DNA of 64,000 nt from DAOTVC01 sp034437215 (lineage in GTDB: Bacteria; Chloroflexota; Anaerolineae; B4-G1; SLSP01): the NCBI GenBank assembly GCA_034437215.1, contig DAOTVC010000129.1, positions 1-64,000 of the forward strand, given 5' to 3'. The notes beneath the pieces were generated by a model, which saw only the letters and a list, made by a program, of their open reading frames with translations, made no database searches and was not told the origin of the DNA. This document shows, one piece after another, positions 43,405 through 52,369 of this stretch; positions within the stretch are counted from its first letter, which is position 1; every line of letters begins with the position of its first letter. The position numbers and the translations under genes are program-made.

Positions 43405-44617
43405 GCTCTGGTTGGTCGCCAAGCACACCTACCGGGAGCGGGTGCGCACGCGCTCCTTCCTCTTCACGACCTTCGGCCTGCCCCTGCTCATGGTAGCGGT
43501 GATGGGCGTCTCCATCCTGGTGACCCTGGGGGGGATCGACGATCGTCCTCTCGGTTACGTGGATGGGGTGGGATTCCTGGACCCTGCAGTGATGGATCGT
43601 CTGCGGGAGCAGACCACCCTGACGGTAGATATCCGCCCTTTCTCGAGCGAGGATGCAGCGCAGGAGGCCCTGGAGGTCGAGGAGATCCAGGCCTACTACG
43701 TCGTGCCCGAGGACTATCTGGAGAGCCAGGAGGTCCTGCTCTACTACTGGGACGAGGAACCCGATTCCGCGGTCCTGAGCGACTTCGACCGTTTTATGCG
43801 CGCCAATCTGGTCGAGATGCAATCTGAGGAGGTCGCTGCCATCCTCTCTGAGGGGCTCGATCTCACCATTCAGTCCGCCGACGGGCGCAAGTCCGTCAGC
43901 AGCGGGAATATCCTCAGTTTCCTGCTCCCCTTCTTCATGGCCTTCTTCCTCTTCTTCAGTATCACCGTCGCGGGGGGCTACATGCTCCAGGCGGTGACGG
44001 AGGAGAAGGAGAACCGCATGGTCGAGATCCTGACGACCTCTATCTCACCCTTCCAGATCATGGGCGGGAAGGCCCTGGGGCTGATCGCCGTCTCTTTGAC
44101 CCAGCTGACGGCCTGGGTAGCCACCCTTACCCTATTGGCGCTGGTCGGCAGTTACTTCATCCCCCAGATCTCGGTCGTCTCCTTCCCCTGGGAGGCCATT
44201 CTGGTGGCGCTGCTCTACTTTCTGCCCACCTTCGCCCTCATGGCGGGTTTCATGACGGCCCTCGGGGCCGCGGTCGCCGAGCAGCAGCAGGGCCAGCAGA
44301 TCACCGGCATCGTCAACATGCTCTTTATCTTCCCCGTCTTCTTCTCCGCCCTCATCTTCGCCAATCCCAACAGCCCCTTCCTGGTCTTTCTGACCCTCTT
44401 TCCGACGACAGCCTTCACCACCATCATGCTGCGCTGGGGGCTGTCCTCCATTCCCCTGTGGCAGATGGTTGCCAGTTGGATCCTGCTGGTGCTCGTCGCG
44501 GCGGGCAGTGTCTGGGTAGCAGCGCGCGTCTTCCGCATGGGGATGCTCCGCTACGGTCAACGGCTGAAGTTGCAGGCAGTTCTCGCGGGCCTCTTCGGCT
44601 CCGAACGCGCTGCTTAA
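43397..44617 (+). CDS. ABC-2 exporter permease 1, cassette 2
   Basis: 406 aa, same length as its cassette 1 twin. The first 35 residues and the membrane core are nearly the same; the extracytoplasmic loop (about 46-170) and the span around 180-195 have changed. It carries EEKENRMVEILTTSISPFQIMGGKALGLIAVSLTQL where cassette 1 has EEKVSRTIEILVTSISPLQLMGG. Confidence 0.9.
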   Translation: MRKLWLVAKHTYRERVRTRSFLFTTFGLPLLMVAVMGVSILVTLGGIDDRPLGYVDGVGFLDPAVMDRLREQTTLTVDIRPFSSEDAAQEALEVEEIQAYYVVPEDYLESQEVLLYYWDEEPDSAVLSDFDRFMRANLVEMQSEEVAAILSEGLDLTIQSADGRKSVSSGNILSFLLPFFMAFFLFFSITVAGGYMLQAVTEEKENRMVEILTTSISPFQIMGGKALGLIAVSLTQLTAWVATLTLLALVGSYFIPQISVVSFPWEAILVALLYFLPTFALMAGFMTALGAAVAEQQQGQQITGIVNMLFIFPVFFSALIFANPNSPFLVFLTLFPTTAFTTIMLRWGLSSIPLWQMVASWILLVLVAAGSVWVAARVFRMGMLRYGQRLKLQAVLAGLFGSERAA

Positions 44618-44629
44618 GGAGTTGAAAGG

Positions 44630-45922
44630 ATGCACAACGTCTTTCTAGTCATCAAACATGAGATAAAGACCACCCTGGGCAAACGCTCTTTCTGGATCAC
44701 CACCTTCGTCTTCCCCATCGTCATCTTTGCCATCACCTTCGGATCCCAGTTTATGGCCCAGCGGATAGCGGAGGATGCTGAGGAACCGCCCTCGGCGATG
44801 GATCTGGCATTCCAAGCTTTGAGGAGTGCAGATGACGAATCTGCCGAGAGCGAACCGATCATCGGCTACGTGGACGAGGCGGGGATCGTTACAGGTTTCC
44901 CCTATGACTTCATCGCGGATCTGATGCAGGCCTATCCCAGTCGTGAGGCGGCGCGGGCGGCGCTGCAGGCCGATGAGATCATGGTCTACTACGTCGTGCC
45001 CGAGGACTTCGCCCAAAGTCACGAACTCATCCTCGTGCAGCAGCAATTCTCACCCCTGCAGCAGCTGGATCAGGAGGACCTCTTCCAGTACGTAGTGCTC
45101 TACAACCTGACGGGCAGCGCGGAGGTGGCGCAGTTGATCAGCGATCCCACGCCCTGGATTACCGCAGAGAGGCTAGCCCCTGAGGATATAGAACCGGCGG
45201 ACGAAGCGGGAGAAGCAGCCGGTATAGTACCCTTTTTCGTGATCTTCATCTTCTTCATCTCCCTCACCATGAGCAGCGGCTTCATGCTGCGCAGCGTCTC
45301 CAACGAGAAGGAGAACCGCGTCGTCGAGGTGCTGCTCCTGAGCCTGCGCCCGCGCGAATTGATGCTGGGCAAGGTGCTCGGCCTGGGCATCGTGGCCCTG
45401 GTACAGATCGTCCTCTGGTTGGGTGCCGGAATGCTACTGCTGGGCAGCAACTCCCCCCTCTCCCGTTTCTTCGGCGCTGCAGCCTCCCTCTCGTTGCCGG
45501 TCAGCTTCTTCGCCTGGGGGTTGATCTACTTCCTGTTGGGCTTCCTGATGTTCTCCTCGGCCCTGGGCGCCATCGGAGCGTTGGCCCCCTCGGCCCGGGA
45601 GGGCAGCCAGTTCACCTTTATGGTGCTGCTGCCGTTGATGATTCCCTTGTGGTTCAACGTGGCCTTTACCGAGGCGCCCAACGGCCTGCTGCCGGTCATC
45701 CTGAGCCTCTTCCCCCTCACCGCGCCCGTCTCCATGATGGCCCGGCTGGCAGCGACCGCCGTTCCCCTGTGGCAGCTTCTGGTAAGCGTGCTGCTCCTGG
45801 GAGTGACGACCTACGGCTTCGTCCTCGTCGCGGCCCGCTTCTTCCGGGCCGACACGCTGCTTTCGAGCGCGAGCCTCGACTGGAAACGTCTCGGGCAAGA
45901 GGTAAAGAAGGCGGTGAGTTAA
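44630..45922 (+). CDS. ABC-2 exporter permease 2, cassette 2
   Basis: 430 aa twin of 40881-42236. Core segments (NEKENRVVEVLLLSLRPRELMLGKVLGLGIVALVQIVLWLGAGM and the C-terminal spans) are highly similar; the extracytoplasmic loop is shorter and diverged and lacks the Glu-rich insert. A terminator follows. Confidence 0.9.
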   Translation: MHNVFLVIKHEIKTTLGKRSFWITTFVFPIVIFAITFGSQFMAQRIAEDAEEPPSAMDLAFQALRSADDESAESEPIIGYVDEAGIVTGFPYDFIADLMQAYPSREAARAALQADEIMVYYVVPEDFAQSHELILVQQQFSPLQQLDQEDLFQYVVLYNLTGSAEVAQLISDPTPWITAERLAPEDIEPADEAGEAAGIVPFFVIFIFFISLTMSSGFMLRSVSNEKENRVVEVLLLSLRPRELMLGKVLGLGIVALVQIVLWLGAGMLLLGSNSPLSRFFGAAASLSLPVSFFAWGLIYFLLGFLMFSSALGAIGALAPSAREGSQFTFMVLLPLMIPLWFNVAFTEAPNGLLPVILSLFPLTAPVSMMARLAATAVPLWQLLVSVLLLGVTTYGFVLVAARFFRADTLLSSASLDWKRLGQEVKKAVS

Positions 45923-45937
45923 GTTTCCCGCTAACGA

Positions 45938-45967
45938 AAAAGGGCCTCCCCTAGGGGAGGCCCTTTT
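45938..45967. terminator. Bidirectional terminator
   Basis: AAAAGGGCCTCCCC/GGGGAGGCCCTTTT with a 2-base loop, between convergent genes; T-rich on both strands. Confidence 0.9.
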
Positions 45968-45982
45968 GTTATGGGGCAGGGT

Positions 45983-46906
45983 CTAGCCCTTGAGACTGCC
46001 CTGCAGTTGGATCCCTTCGATGAAGTAGTTCTGGAAGAGGACGAAGAGGGTCAACACAGGCAGCATCACAACGAGGCTGGAGGCCATGAGCCAATTCCAA
46101 GCGGGCGCCCCTCCGGCGGCCTTCTCGAACTGGCGCAGCCCCAGCTGGAGGGTGTAGAGGCGCTCGCTCTGCAGGTAGATGAGAGGGCCCATGAAATCCT
46201 GCCACGCTCCCTGAAAGGTGAAGATGGCGACGGCCGCCAGGGCCGGCTTGGAGAGGGGGAGCATGATATTCCACCAGATACGAAACTCGGAGGCCCCGTC
46301 GATCTTGGCCACCTCGCTCAATTCTATCGGGATCGAGCGTAGGAACTGCCGGAGCATGAAGATGTAGAAGGAGCTGCCGGTGAAGGCCGGAATAGTGAGG
46401 GGCAGGAAGGTGTTCACCCAGGACTGAGAGCCCTGGAAGCCGAAGGCGGGCAGTTTGGCGAAGAGGATGAACTGGGGAATGAGCGTCACCACCCCCGGCA
46501 GCATCATCGTCGCCAGGACGAGATTGAAGACAAAACTCCGACCGGGCCAGCGCAGACGTGAGAAGGCGTAGGCGACGAGGGAGGAGGAGAAGACCGTCCC
46601 GACGACGGCGATGAGAGTAATGATGATGGTGTTGAGGGTCCACCGTCTCCACATCCCGAAACTGAAGGCCAGCTTGTAGTTCTCCCAGGCGATGGGATCG
46701 GGAATCCAACTGTCGCTCATCAGATCCAAAGGCGCTTTCAAGGAGGTGGACACCATCCAGAGGAAGGGCACGATCCAGAGGATGGTCAGCCCGACGAGGA
46801 TGAGCCAGGCCAGGGCCTTGCCGAGCGTCTCCAGAGAGAGAGGAACGCCCATGATCCGCGGGACGTTCTTGATCTGTCCTGTCTGCTTCGCCGTTGTCGT
46901 AGCCAT
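45983..46906 (-). CDS. Sugar ABC transporter permease (MalG-like)
   Basis: 307 aa, six spans. ABC-1-type carbohydrate permease with the ATPase-contacting EAA-type loop ELSEVAKIDGASEFRIWWNIMLPLSKPALA (about 195-225). N-terminal PFLWMVSTSLK and the central TLIPQFILF are usual for MalG/LacG types. Lies 10 bases after the partner permease. No ATPase gene is nearby; such importers often share one ATPase encoded elsewhere. Confidence 0.93.
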   Translation of the reverse strand: MATTTAKQTGQIKNVPRIMGVPLSLETLGKALAWLILVGLTILWIVPFLWMVSTSLKAPLDLMSDSWIPDPIAWENYKLAFSFGMWRRWTLNTIIITLIAVVGTVFSSSLVAYAFSRLRWPGRSFVFNLVLATMMLPGVVTLIPQFILFAKLPAFGFQGSQSWVNTFLPLTIPAFTGSSFYIFMLRQFLRSIPIELSEVAKIDGASEFRIWWNIMLPLSKPALAAVAIFTFQGAWQDFMGPLIYLQSERLYTLQLGLRQFEKAAGGAPAWNWLMASSLVVMLPVLTLFVLFQNYFIEGIQLQGSLKG

Positions 46907-46916
46907 GTAAGACCTC

Positions 46917-47885
46917 CTAGGTCTCTAACTCGTAGTAGACCCACCGTTTCGCCAGCCAGATTTGTAGGAGGGTGATGAGGAGGATGATGATGAAGAGGAT
47001 CCAGGCCAGTGCTGAGGCGTACCCCATCTGGAAGCCTGCCGGTCCCACCCGTCCGAAGGCCCGATTGTAGAGGTAGAGGACGTAGAAGAGCAGCGAGCGT
47101 CCGGGGCCTCCTAATCCTTCGCTGCCGCTCGTGAGAACGTAGGCGGTGGTGAAAATTTGGAAGGTCCCGATGATGCCCGTCACGATCTGGAAGAAGATAG
47201 TCGGGGTGAGCATCGGCAGGGTGATGTTCCAGATGCGCTGCCAGCCGCTGGCGCCGTCGATGATGGCGGCCTCGTGAAGGGCCGTGGGAATACCCTTGAT
47301 TCCCGCCAGGTAGATCATGACGTTGCTGCCAATCCACCACATACCCATGACCACCATGCCGGGCTTCGTCCAGGCCGGGTCTACAAACCACCCGGGTCCA
47401 TTGATGCCGAAGAGCTCCAGAAAGCGGTTGAAGAGGCCGTTAGGCGCCAGGATCCACTGCCACAGGAAGATGGCAGCAATTCCGGAGAGGACGTTGGGCA
47501 GGTAGATGGTGGTGCGGAAGAAGCGTCCCCCCGGCAGGTCCATGGAGAGCAGCAAGGCGACGGCGATGGAGGCCACGGTCACGATGGGCAGCTTCACAAC
47601 CACCATCCAGAAGGTGTTGTAGAGGGACTTGTAGAAGTAGTCGTCGTTGAAAAATAGATTTCGATAATTCTGCAACCCCACCCACTGAGGCGCCGTCGTG
47701 ATGTTGTAGCGGGTGAAGCTAGTGTAGAGGGAGAAGATCATGGGACCGGCGGTGAAGACGAGGAAGCCCAGGATCCAGGGCAACGCAAAGAGCCAGCCGG
47801 TGAGGGCCTCCTTCCGCGCCGGCGTGAACCAGCGTCTCCGCTTTCCCTTGATCTTTACCGCCCGTACCATTCGTTGGTCGGCCAT
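46917..47885 (-). CDS. Sugar ABC transporter permease (MalF/UgpA-like)
   Basis: 322 aa. N-terminal cytoplasmic basic segment, then six spans: LFALPWILGFLVFTAGPMIFSLYTSF opens the membrane part, with EAA loop HEAAIIDGASGWQRIWNITLPMLTPTI. The second ATG (47885) is chosen since AGGGAAGG sits right before the first. A strong stem-loop separates it from the binding-protein gene. Confidence 0.93.
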   Translation of the reverse strand: MADQRMVRAVKIKGKRRRWFTPARKEALTGWLFALPWILGFLVFTAGPMIFSLYTSFTRYNITTAPQWVGLQNYRNLFFNDDYFYKSLYNTFWMVVVKLPIVTVASIAVALLLSMDLPGGRFFRTTIYLPNVLSGIAAIFLWQWILAPNGLFNRFLELFGINGPGWFVDPAWTKPGMVVMGMWWIGSNVMIYLAGIKGIPTALHEAAIIDGASGWQRIWNITLPMLTPTIFFQIVTGIIGTFQIFTTAYVLTSGSEGLGGPGRSLLFYVLYLYNRAFGRVGPAGFQMGYASALAWILFIIILLITLLQIWLAKRWVYYELET

Positions 47886-47907
47886 GAGCATACCTTCCCT
47901 TCGTGTA

Positions 47908-47935
47908 GGGGAGGGAGCAAACTTGCTCCCTCCCC
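47908..47935 (-). promoter_or_regulatory. Stem-loop between binding-protein and permease genes
   Basis: Perfect 13-bp stem GGGGAGGGAGCAA/TTGCTCCCTCCCC, 2-base loop, no T run. Such hairpins downstream of binding-protein genes commonly stabilise that part of the message and lower permease expression. Confidence 0.7.
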
Positions 47936-47945
47936 ACGTCCACAG

Positions 47946-49370
47946 CTACTCGTTCTGAGCCATGACCTCGTTGATGGCCTCCTGAGCCTCCTCCATCGCC
48001 TCTGCAGGCTTCATCTCCCCCGTCCAGATGGCCTCGTAACGCTGCCAGAGCTGCTCGCCCCAGTTGGGATACTCAGACACGTACTCGCTCCCCTGGCTCC
48101 ACTGCATGTTCTCGATGATGGCCTCCCAGTAGGGATCGGCCATGAGCACGGGGTGGCGTGCGGCCTCCTCATTGGTGGGGATGGAGGACGTATCCCGTGT
48201 CCAGGACATCTGTGCCTCAGGTCCCGTCAGACACTTGATGAGCTCCCAGGCCGCATCGGGGTTCTCCGCTCCGCGGGGGACGGAGAGGGCGAAACCCCCG
48301 CTCCAGTCGGCGTGCTCCTCACGATAGGGAATGGGCGCGATGCCCCATTCCATGCGGGGAGTCTCGCCGTTCTCCAACTCCACACTGGGACGGTAGAAAC
48401 TGAGCACCGAGTGGTATCCGGAGATATCGACCAGCATAGCCACGGCCCCCGACATGAAGAGGTCGTTGGGAGGCGCGCTATAGCGGGCGCGGTAGTTCTG
48501 CAGCTCCTGCCAGCCGCCGTAGCGATCGATCCAATCCTTCGTCCAGCGCAAGGTCTCGACCATCTGCGGGTCATCGACCACCGGCTGCCCATCCTGGACC
48601 ATGTCGTGACCGTTGGTGAGAGCCCAGAGGTCGGGACCGACGGACCAGAGGGGGAAAAAGGCGATACGCTCGTAGGAGCCGTCCTCGTTCTGCACGTCGA
48701 GAGCATCGGCGTACTCCAGGAGATCGTCCCAGGTCTCGGGCGGCTGTTCGGGGTCGAGGCCCGCCTGCTCGAAGAGCTGCTTGTTCCAGAAGAGAACGCG
48801 CACATCGGTCTCGAAGGGGACGCCGTAGGAATTCTCTTCGTAGAGAGTCTCCTCCCAGGTGAAGTCCCAGAACTGCTCCGGATCGAGATTGTCGCGATCG
48901 ATGTAGGGCTGCAAATTCTCAACCACCTCATCGCGCGCGCGCTGCTGCAACTTGGGACGGTCCTCGACGATTACGTCGGGCATGCCTGAACCGGCGGCGA
49001 CGGCGGCGATGTTCGCCGTCCAGATATCGCCCCAGGGCTTGAAGACCTCTTCGACAGTAATGTTAGGCAGCTTCTCAGTGCAGATGGCGATAGCCCGGCG
49101 GATGGCCGTACGACGCACGGGTGAGCCCCAAAAGTGCCAGAACTCGACCTCACCGGAGACGTCGGCGTTGAGAGGGGCCGCGGCCCCCTGTAAGTCCATC
49201 TCCTCGACGGCGACCTCTTCGCCCTCCTCCATCTCGGTCTCGGTGGGCTCCTCCCTCTCGACCTCCACGGCAGGGGTTTCCGTCGCCTCCTCCGGCTGAC
49301 AGGCCCCGAGGACGAGGGTGACAATCAACAACACCGCTAGCAGATGCCACAGCGTCTTTAGGGATTTCAT
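47946..49370 (-). CDS. Sugar ABC transporter substrate-binding lipoprotein
   Basis: 474 aa. Lipoprotein signal LLIVTLVLGACQPEE (Cys about 24), then an acidic Glu/Thr-rich linker (25-70) before the extracellular binding-protein fold (family 1): VEFWHFWGSPVRRTAIRRAI, GDIWTANIAAVAAGSGMPDVI, YGVPFETDVRVLFWNKQLFEQAGLDPEQPPETWDDLLEYA, FMSGAVAMLVDISG. Carbohydrate or oligosaccharide ligand likely, identity unknown. CAAGGAGGAG precedes the ATG. Confidence 0.93.
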   Translation of the reverse strand: MKSLKTLWHLLAVLLIVTLVLGACQPEEATETPAVEVEREEPTETEMEEGEEVAVEEMDLQGAAAPLNADVSGEVEFWHFWGSPVRRTAIRRAIAICTEKLPNITVEEVFKPWGDIWTANIAAVAAGSGMPDVIVEDRPKLQQRARDEVVENLQPYIDRDNLDPEQFWDFTWEETLYEENSYGVPFETDVRVLFWNKQLFEQAGLDPEQPPETWDDLLEYADALDVQNEDGSYERIAFFPLWSVGPDLWALTNGHDMVQDGQPVVDDPQMVETLRWTKDWIDRYGGWQELQNYRARYSAPPNDLFMSGAVAMLVDISGYHSVLSFYRPSVELENGETPRMEWGIAPIPYREEHADWSGGFALSVPRGAENPDAAWELIKCLTGPEAQMSWTRDTSSIPTNEEAARHPVLMADPYWEAIIENMQWSQGSEYVSEYPNWGEQLWQRYEAIWTGEMKPAEAMEEAQEAINEVMAQNE

Positions 49371-49775
49371 AGTTACTCCTCCTTGTGGAAATCGGTAGGT
49401 GATCGGTACAACTGACAGCGCTCCTCTCTCCGCCCCTCCTTTCTTCTCCCCTATTCTAACCGGTCACTTCCAACGAAACGGACAGATGGACCGGTGTGTG
49501 TGGGATAGTACCAATGTCGAGAAGGAGGAGACGCACCTCCTTCTCGGCGATAGAAACCAGAAGGTTGTGTAGCGAAACATAACGGACACGGAGTCCGCAC
49601 AACGGTTACCCTCACTCCAAGTTTACAGGAAGCGTGTTTCTTCTGTCAACGTATCAGGATATAGAAGAAGGGTACAGCTAGGGATATATTTCTTCGGAGG
49701 AGCCCCGATTGAGAATTCTTGTCCTGCCCTCCGAATGCTGTATGATGGGCCTAGATCGAGGTGCAAGGGGGGTAT
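49371..49775. other. Gap upstream of sugar importer and prenyltransferase
   Basis: 405 bases between divergent genes. A perfect 10-bp stem GAGAAGGAGG/CCTCCTTCTC lies at 49519-49545. GCGAAACATAACGG (about 49567) and CCAACGAAACGGA (about 49467) are AT/CG-centred words that could belong to a LacI-type operator, but the match is weak. No gene visible. Confidence 0.35.
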
Positions 49776-50696
49776 TTGAAGAGGAGCGTGCTCGTACGAC
49801 TGCTGCGTCTCGGACGCCTGCACTTCCTCGGCGCGGGGCTGCTGCTCTATCTCGCGGGGGCGCTCTGGGCCCTGCACCAGGGCGCCGCTTGGGATCTCCT
49901 ACGTTTGGTCACCGGCTATCTCGTCTTCTTTCCGGCACACCTCTCCGTCTCCTACAGCAACGACTACTTCGACGTGGCGGTCGACGCCCTGGCGCAGGGA
50001 ACGCCCTTCACAGGGGGGAGCGGGATTCTGGTCACCTATCCTGAGCTGCGACCGGTCGCCCGCAGGCTGGCCCTGGGCCTCAGTGCCCTCTCCCTGACGC
50101 TGGGCGTTCTCTTCCTTGTCCGCTACCGAATGTCCGCCTGGTATCTGCTCTACATGTTGCTGGGGAATCTCCTGGGCTGGTTCTACACTGCCCCACCTCT
50201 GCGCCTCGCTTACCGGGGATGGGGAGAGGTAGCGACGACCCTGACCATCGGCTTGCTCATCCCGGGGTTGGGCTTCCTCTCGCTGTGGGGTGACTTCACC
50301 TCCGCCTTCCTGCTCTTCACAGCCCCCATCCTCCTCTTCGGCCTCGCCTTCATCGTCGCGGTCCAGATCCCCGACCTGGAGGCGGACCGGGCAGGGGGCA
50401 AGCAGACCCTCGTCGCCCGTCGAGGGCGACGCCGGGGTTTCGGGATTGTAGGTCTTGCCGTGAGCCTGGGAACCCTCTACTATCTGCTCCTGGGCCTTCT
50501 GAGGACAGACAAGACTGTGAACTTCCTGCTGCCGGCCCTCTTCGCTCTGCCTGCTCTAGCTGCCGGGTGGGCAGGCGCGCTGCTGCACCCGGAAAAGCGG
50601 GGGGTCGCGACCCGCATCGTCAACGCCTTGCTGTTGAGCTTCGTCCTGCTGCTCCTCGCCATCGACCTCTACCTAACCTGGCTCCTCTTACCGTAA
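49776..50696 (+). CDS. UbiA-family prenyltransferase
   Basis: About 306 aa, eight to nine spans. The two Asp-rich prenyl-diphosphate motifs are visible: SNDYFDVAVD (about 63-72) and IPDLEADRAGGKQT (about 195-208). Resembles MenA/UbiA enzymes that attach a prenyl chain to an aromatic acceptor for quinones or related lipids; acceptor unknown, no menaquinone genes near. Start uncertain: TTG at 49776 after AAGGGGGG, GTG 49761 and GTG 49785 are alternatives. The 3' end overlaps the convergent esterase gene by 9 bases. Confidence 0.85.
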   Translation: MKRSVLVRLLRLGRLHFLGAGLLLYLAGALWALHQGAAWDLLRLVTGYLVFFPAHLSVSYSNDYFDVAVDALAQGTPFTGGSGILVTYPELRPVARRLALGLSALSLTLGVLFLVRYRMSAWYLLYMLLGNLLGWFYTAPPLRLAYRGWGEVATTLTIGLLIPGLGFLSLWGDFTSAFLLFTAPILLFGLAFIVAVQIPDLEADRAGGKQTLVARRGRRRGFGIVGLAVSLGTLYYLLLGLLRTDKTVNFLLPALFALPALAAGWAGALLHPEKRGVATRIVNALLLSFVLLLLAIDLYLTWLLLP

Positions 50697-51500
50697 ATCA
50701 CCGAGCAAGAACTCCAGCGGGATCTCCGCGCGCGCCCGCCACGCCCGCTCGGAGTGCCCGGCTCCCGGAAACTTCAACGTCACCCAATCCGCCTCCTCCT
50801 CGTACCCTAACTCCCGCATGAGAGCGTCTACCTGCCGCTGGTGAGGCTCGTAGTTCGCGTCAAGGGTCTCGGTGCCGTAGTCGAAGTAGACCCTGTGCGT
50901 GCCCGGTCGCGGCAGGTGATCGCGAAGATAGCTCACCATCACCCCGGCGCCCACCACGGGCCAGTGGGAGGAGAGACAGCCCGCTCCCGCGAAAGTCTCG
51001 GGGTACTCACAGAGAGCGTAGAGGGAGATCAGCCCGCCCATGCTCGAGCCCATGACGACGGTATGATCGCGGTCGGACAGTGTGCGGTAGCGGTCGTCGA
51101 TGAAGGGCTTCACCTCTTCCACGAGGCAACGCAGATAGGCATCGGAGACGATCTCACCGCCGTACTCCTCTTGCAGGGATGCCCGGAGTTGCTCGTGCCC
51201 CACCAGAGGCTTTTGGGGCAGGTACTCCAGCCAGCGGCGTGCGGTGCTCCAGAGGCCGACCACAATCGTCGGGGGGACCTTCCCGGCGTCAGTCAGGCGC
51301 ACGAGAGCCTCGTCCACGCCCCAATCGATCCCTAGGGTCGAGGTGGCGGGCTCGAAGAGGTTCTGACCATCGTGCATATAGAGCACCGGGAAGCGGCGTT
51401 CGGGCTCTACCTCGTACTGCGGCGGTAACCACACCTCGACGTTGCGTGAGATAACGAACTCCGAGGGAAAGTCAGCGTGGCGTTCCAAGGTGCCGAGCAT
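50688..51500 (-). CDS. Putative esterase (Fes/IroE-like alpha/beta hydrolase)
   Basis: 270 aa. The ATG at 51500 follows GGGAGG; the longer open frame upstream runs into repeats. Esterase D/Fes-type pattern: VWLPPQYEVEPERRFPVLYMHDGQNLF, nucleophile Ser in VVMGSSMGGLISLYAL, Asp region YFDYGTETLD and catalytic His in PGAGHSERAWRAR. No signal peptide, so cytoplasmic. Natural ester unknown. Confidence 0.88.
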   Translation of the reverse strand: MLGTLERHADFPSEFVISRNVEVWLPPQYEVEPERRFPVLYMHDGQNLFEPATSTLGIDWGVDEALVRLTDAGKVPPTIVVGLWSTARRWLEYLPQKPLVGHEQLRASLQEEYGGEIVSDAYLRCLVEEVKPFIDDRYRTLSDRDHTVVMGSSMGGLISLYALCEYPETFAGAGCLSSHWPVVGAGVMVSYLRDHLPRPGTHRVYFDYGTETLDANYEPHQRQVDALMRELGYEEEADWVTLKFPGAGHSERAWRARAEIPLEFLLGDLR

Positions 51501-51646
51501 AAAAACCTCCCGCAAAGGTAATGTGAGCAGTGAGTGGTGAGTTGAGAGAAGAGATCGGGACTCGATACAAGCCCTAGCATTCACCAAATTGATAAGCAGA
51601 TGTGTCAGCTCCAGTATAGGCAGTTCCACTTGAGGTCAAGTGAGAT

Positions 51647-51744
51647 GGGTGTGTTGCACTTAAGTTAGACCGAGGCGTGAAACGTAAACCGTGAACCCTC
51701 ACATTTCAGCCATGGATAGCTCATGACGGGGATAAAACACACCC
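51647..51744. mobile_element. Family C MITE-like element, copy C4
   Basis: 98 bp, reverse orientation relative to C2, ends GGGTGTGTTGCA and AAAACACACCC. Flanked by AAGTGAGAT (51638-51646) and AAGTGAGCG (51745-51753), 7 of 9. Confidence 0.75.
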
Positions 51745-51780
51745 AAGTGAGCGGGTCTGATCGGAGAAGTGACCTAGTAC

Positions 51781-51939
51781 TATCTTCCCTGAAAGAAGGG
51801 GGGATGAACCGCAATGGACGCAGAGGTCGCAAAGATAACTTAATATTTCTAAGGTTTACGCCTCGATGAGTTAATAATCTTTATCTCAACTTTGCGTTCT
51901 TTGCGCTCACTGCGGTTAGCTAGTCTTTCTTCAGTTATG
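51781..51939 (-). mobile_element. Family B MITE-like element, copy B2 (uninterrupted)
   Basis: About 159 bp, reverse orientation to B1. CTTCCCTGAAAGAAGG at one end, CTTTCTTCAGT at the other; the outermost bases have decayed. Contains AACTTAATATTTCTAAGG, the single uninterrupted equivalent of the A3 insertion site. With C4 it fills the gap 51501-51971. Confidence 0.7.
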
Positions 51940-51971
51940 TACGAAGTTGCAGAATCACGCCATGATCCGGG

Positions 51972-52319
51972 TCACACCAGCTGCGCGATCACGCGCTCGA
52001 AAACCTCCTCGGGGGTGAGATCGGTGGTGTCCACGTAGAGATCGGCGTGCTTGCGGGCGTGAGCGAGCCGGAACTCCCGCTCCTCCACCCACCAGGAAGA
52101 GGGCTTGGATAGACCCTCGCGCCGGGCAGCGACCTCCTGACTTACGTCCAGGTAGATCAACAGGTCCGGATCGGTAAGACGCTGCCACATCGTCGGAACT
52201 CCGGAATGCTCCTGGCGAATCTCCTTGACGCGGTATCCCCGGGCGCGCAGACGACGAGCCAGCTCCGACTTCCCTGAGGAGCAGGGGCCCACGATACCGA
52301 TCAACATCTCCTCTGTCAT
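51972..52319 (-). CDS. Small P-loop NTPase/kinase-like protein
   Basis: 115 aa. Walker A IVGPCSSGKSELARRL at the N-terminus; DPDLLIYLDVSQEVAARRE resembles the Walker B/lid-proximal strand of nucleoside-monophosphate-kinase-like proteins, and ADLYVDTTDLTPEEVFERV the last strand and helix. Shorter than true kinases (about 180 aa): the lid region is minimal. Substrate unknown. Upstream on the same strand is the SpoIIE-like gene, 50 bases away. Confidence 0.75.
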   Translation of the reverse strand: MTEEMLIGIVGPCSSGKSELARRLRARGYRVKEIRQEHSGVPTMWQRLTDPDLLIYLDVSQEVAARREGLSKPSSWWVEEREFRLAHARKHADLYVDTTDLTPEEVFERVIAQLV

Positions 52320-52369
52320 CGGGAGACTCCCACCAAGAATGCTGTCAGCAGCAGATCACCGAAGGGCAG

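Noticed and set aside
49371..49775. LacI-type operator before the sugar importer
   Set aside because: Candidate words are not convincing palindromes and do not sit at a recognisable promoter.
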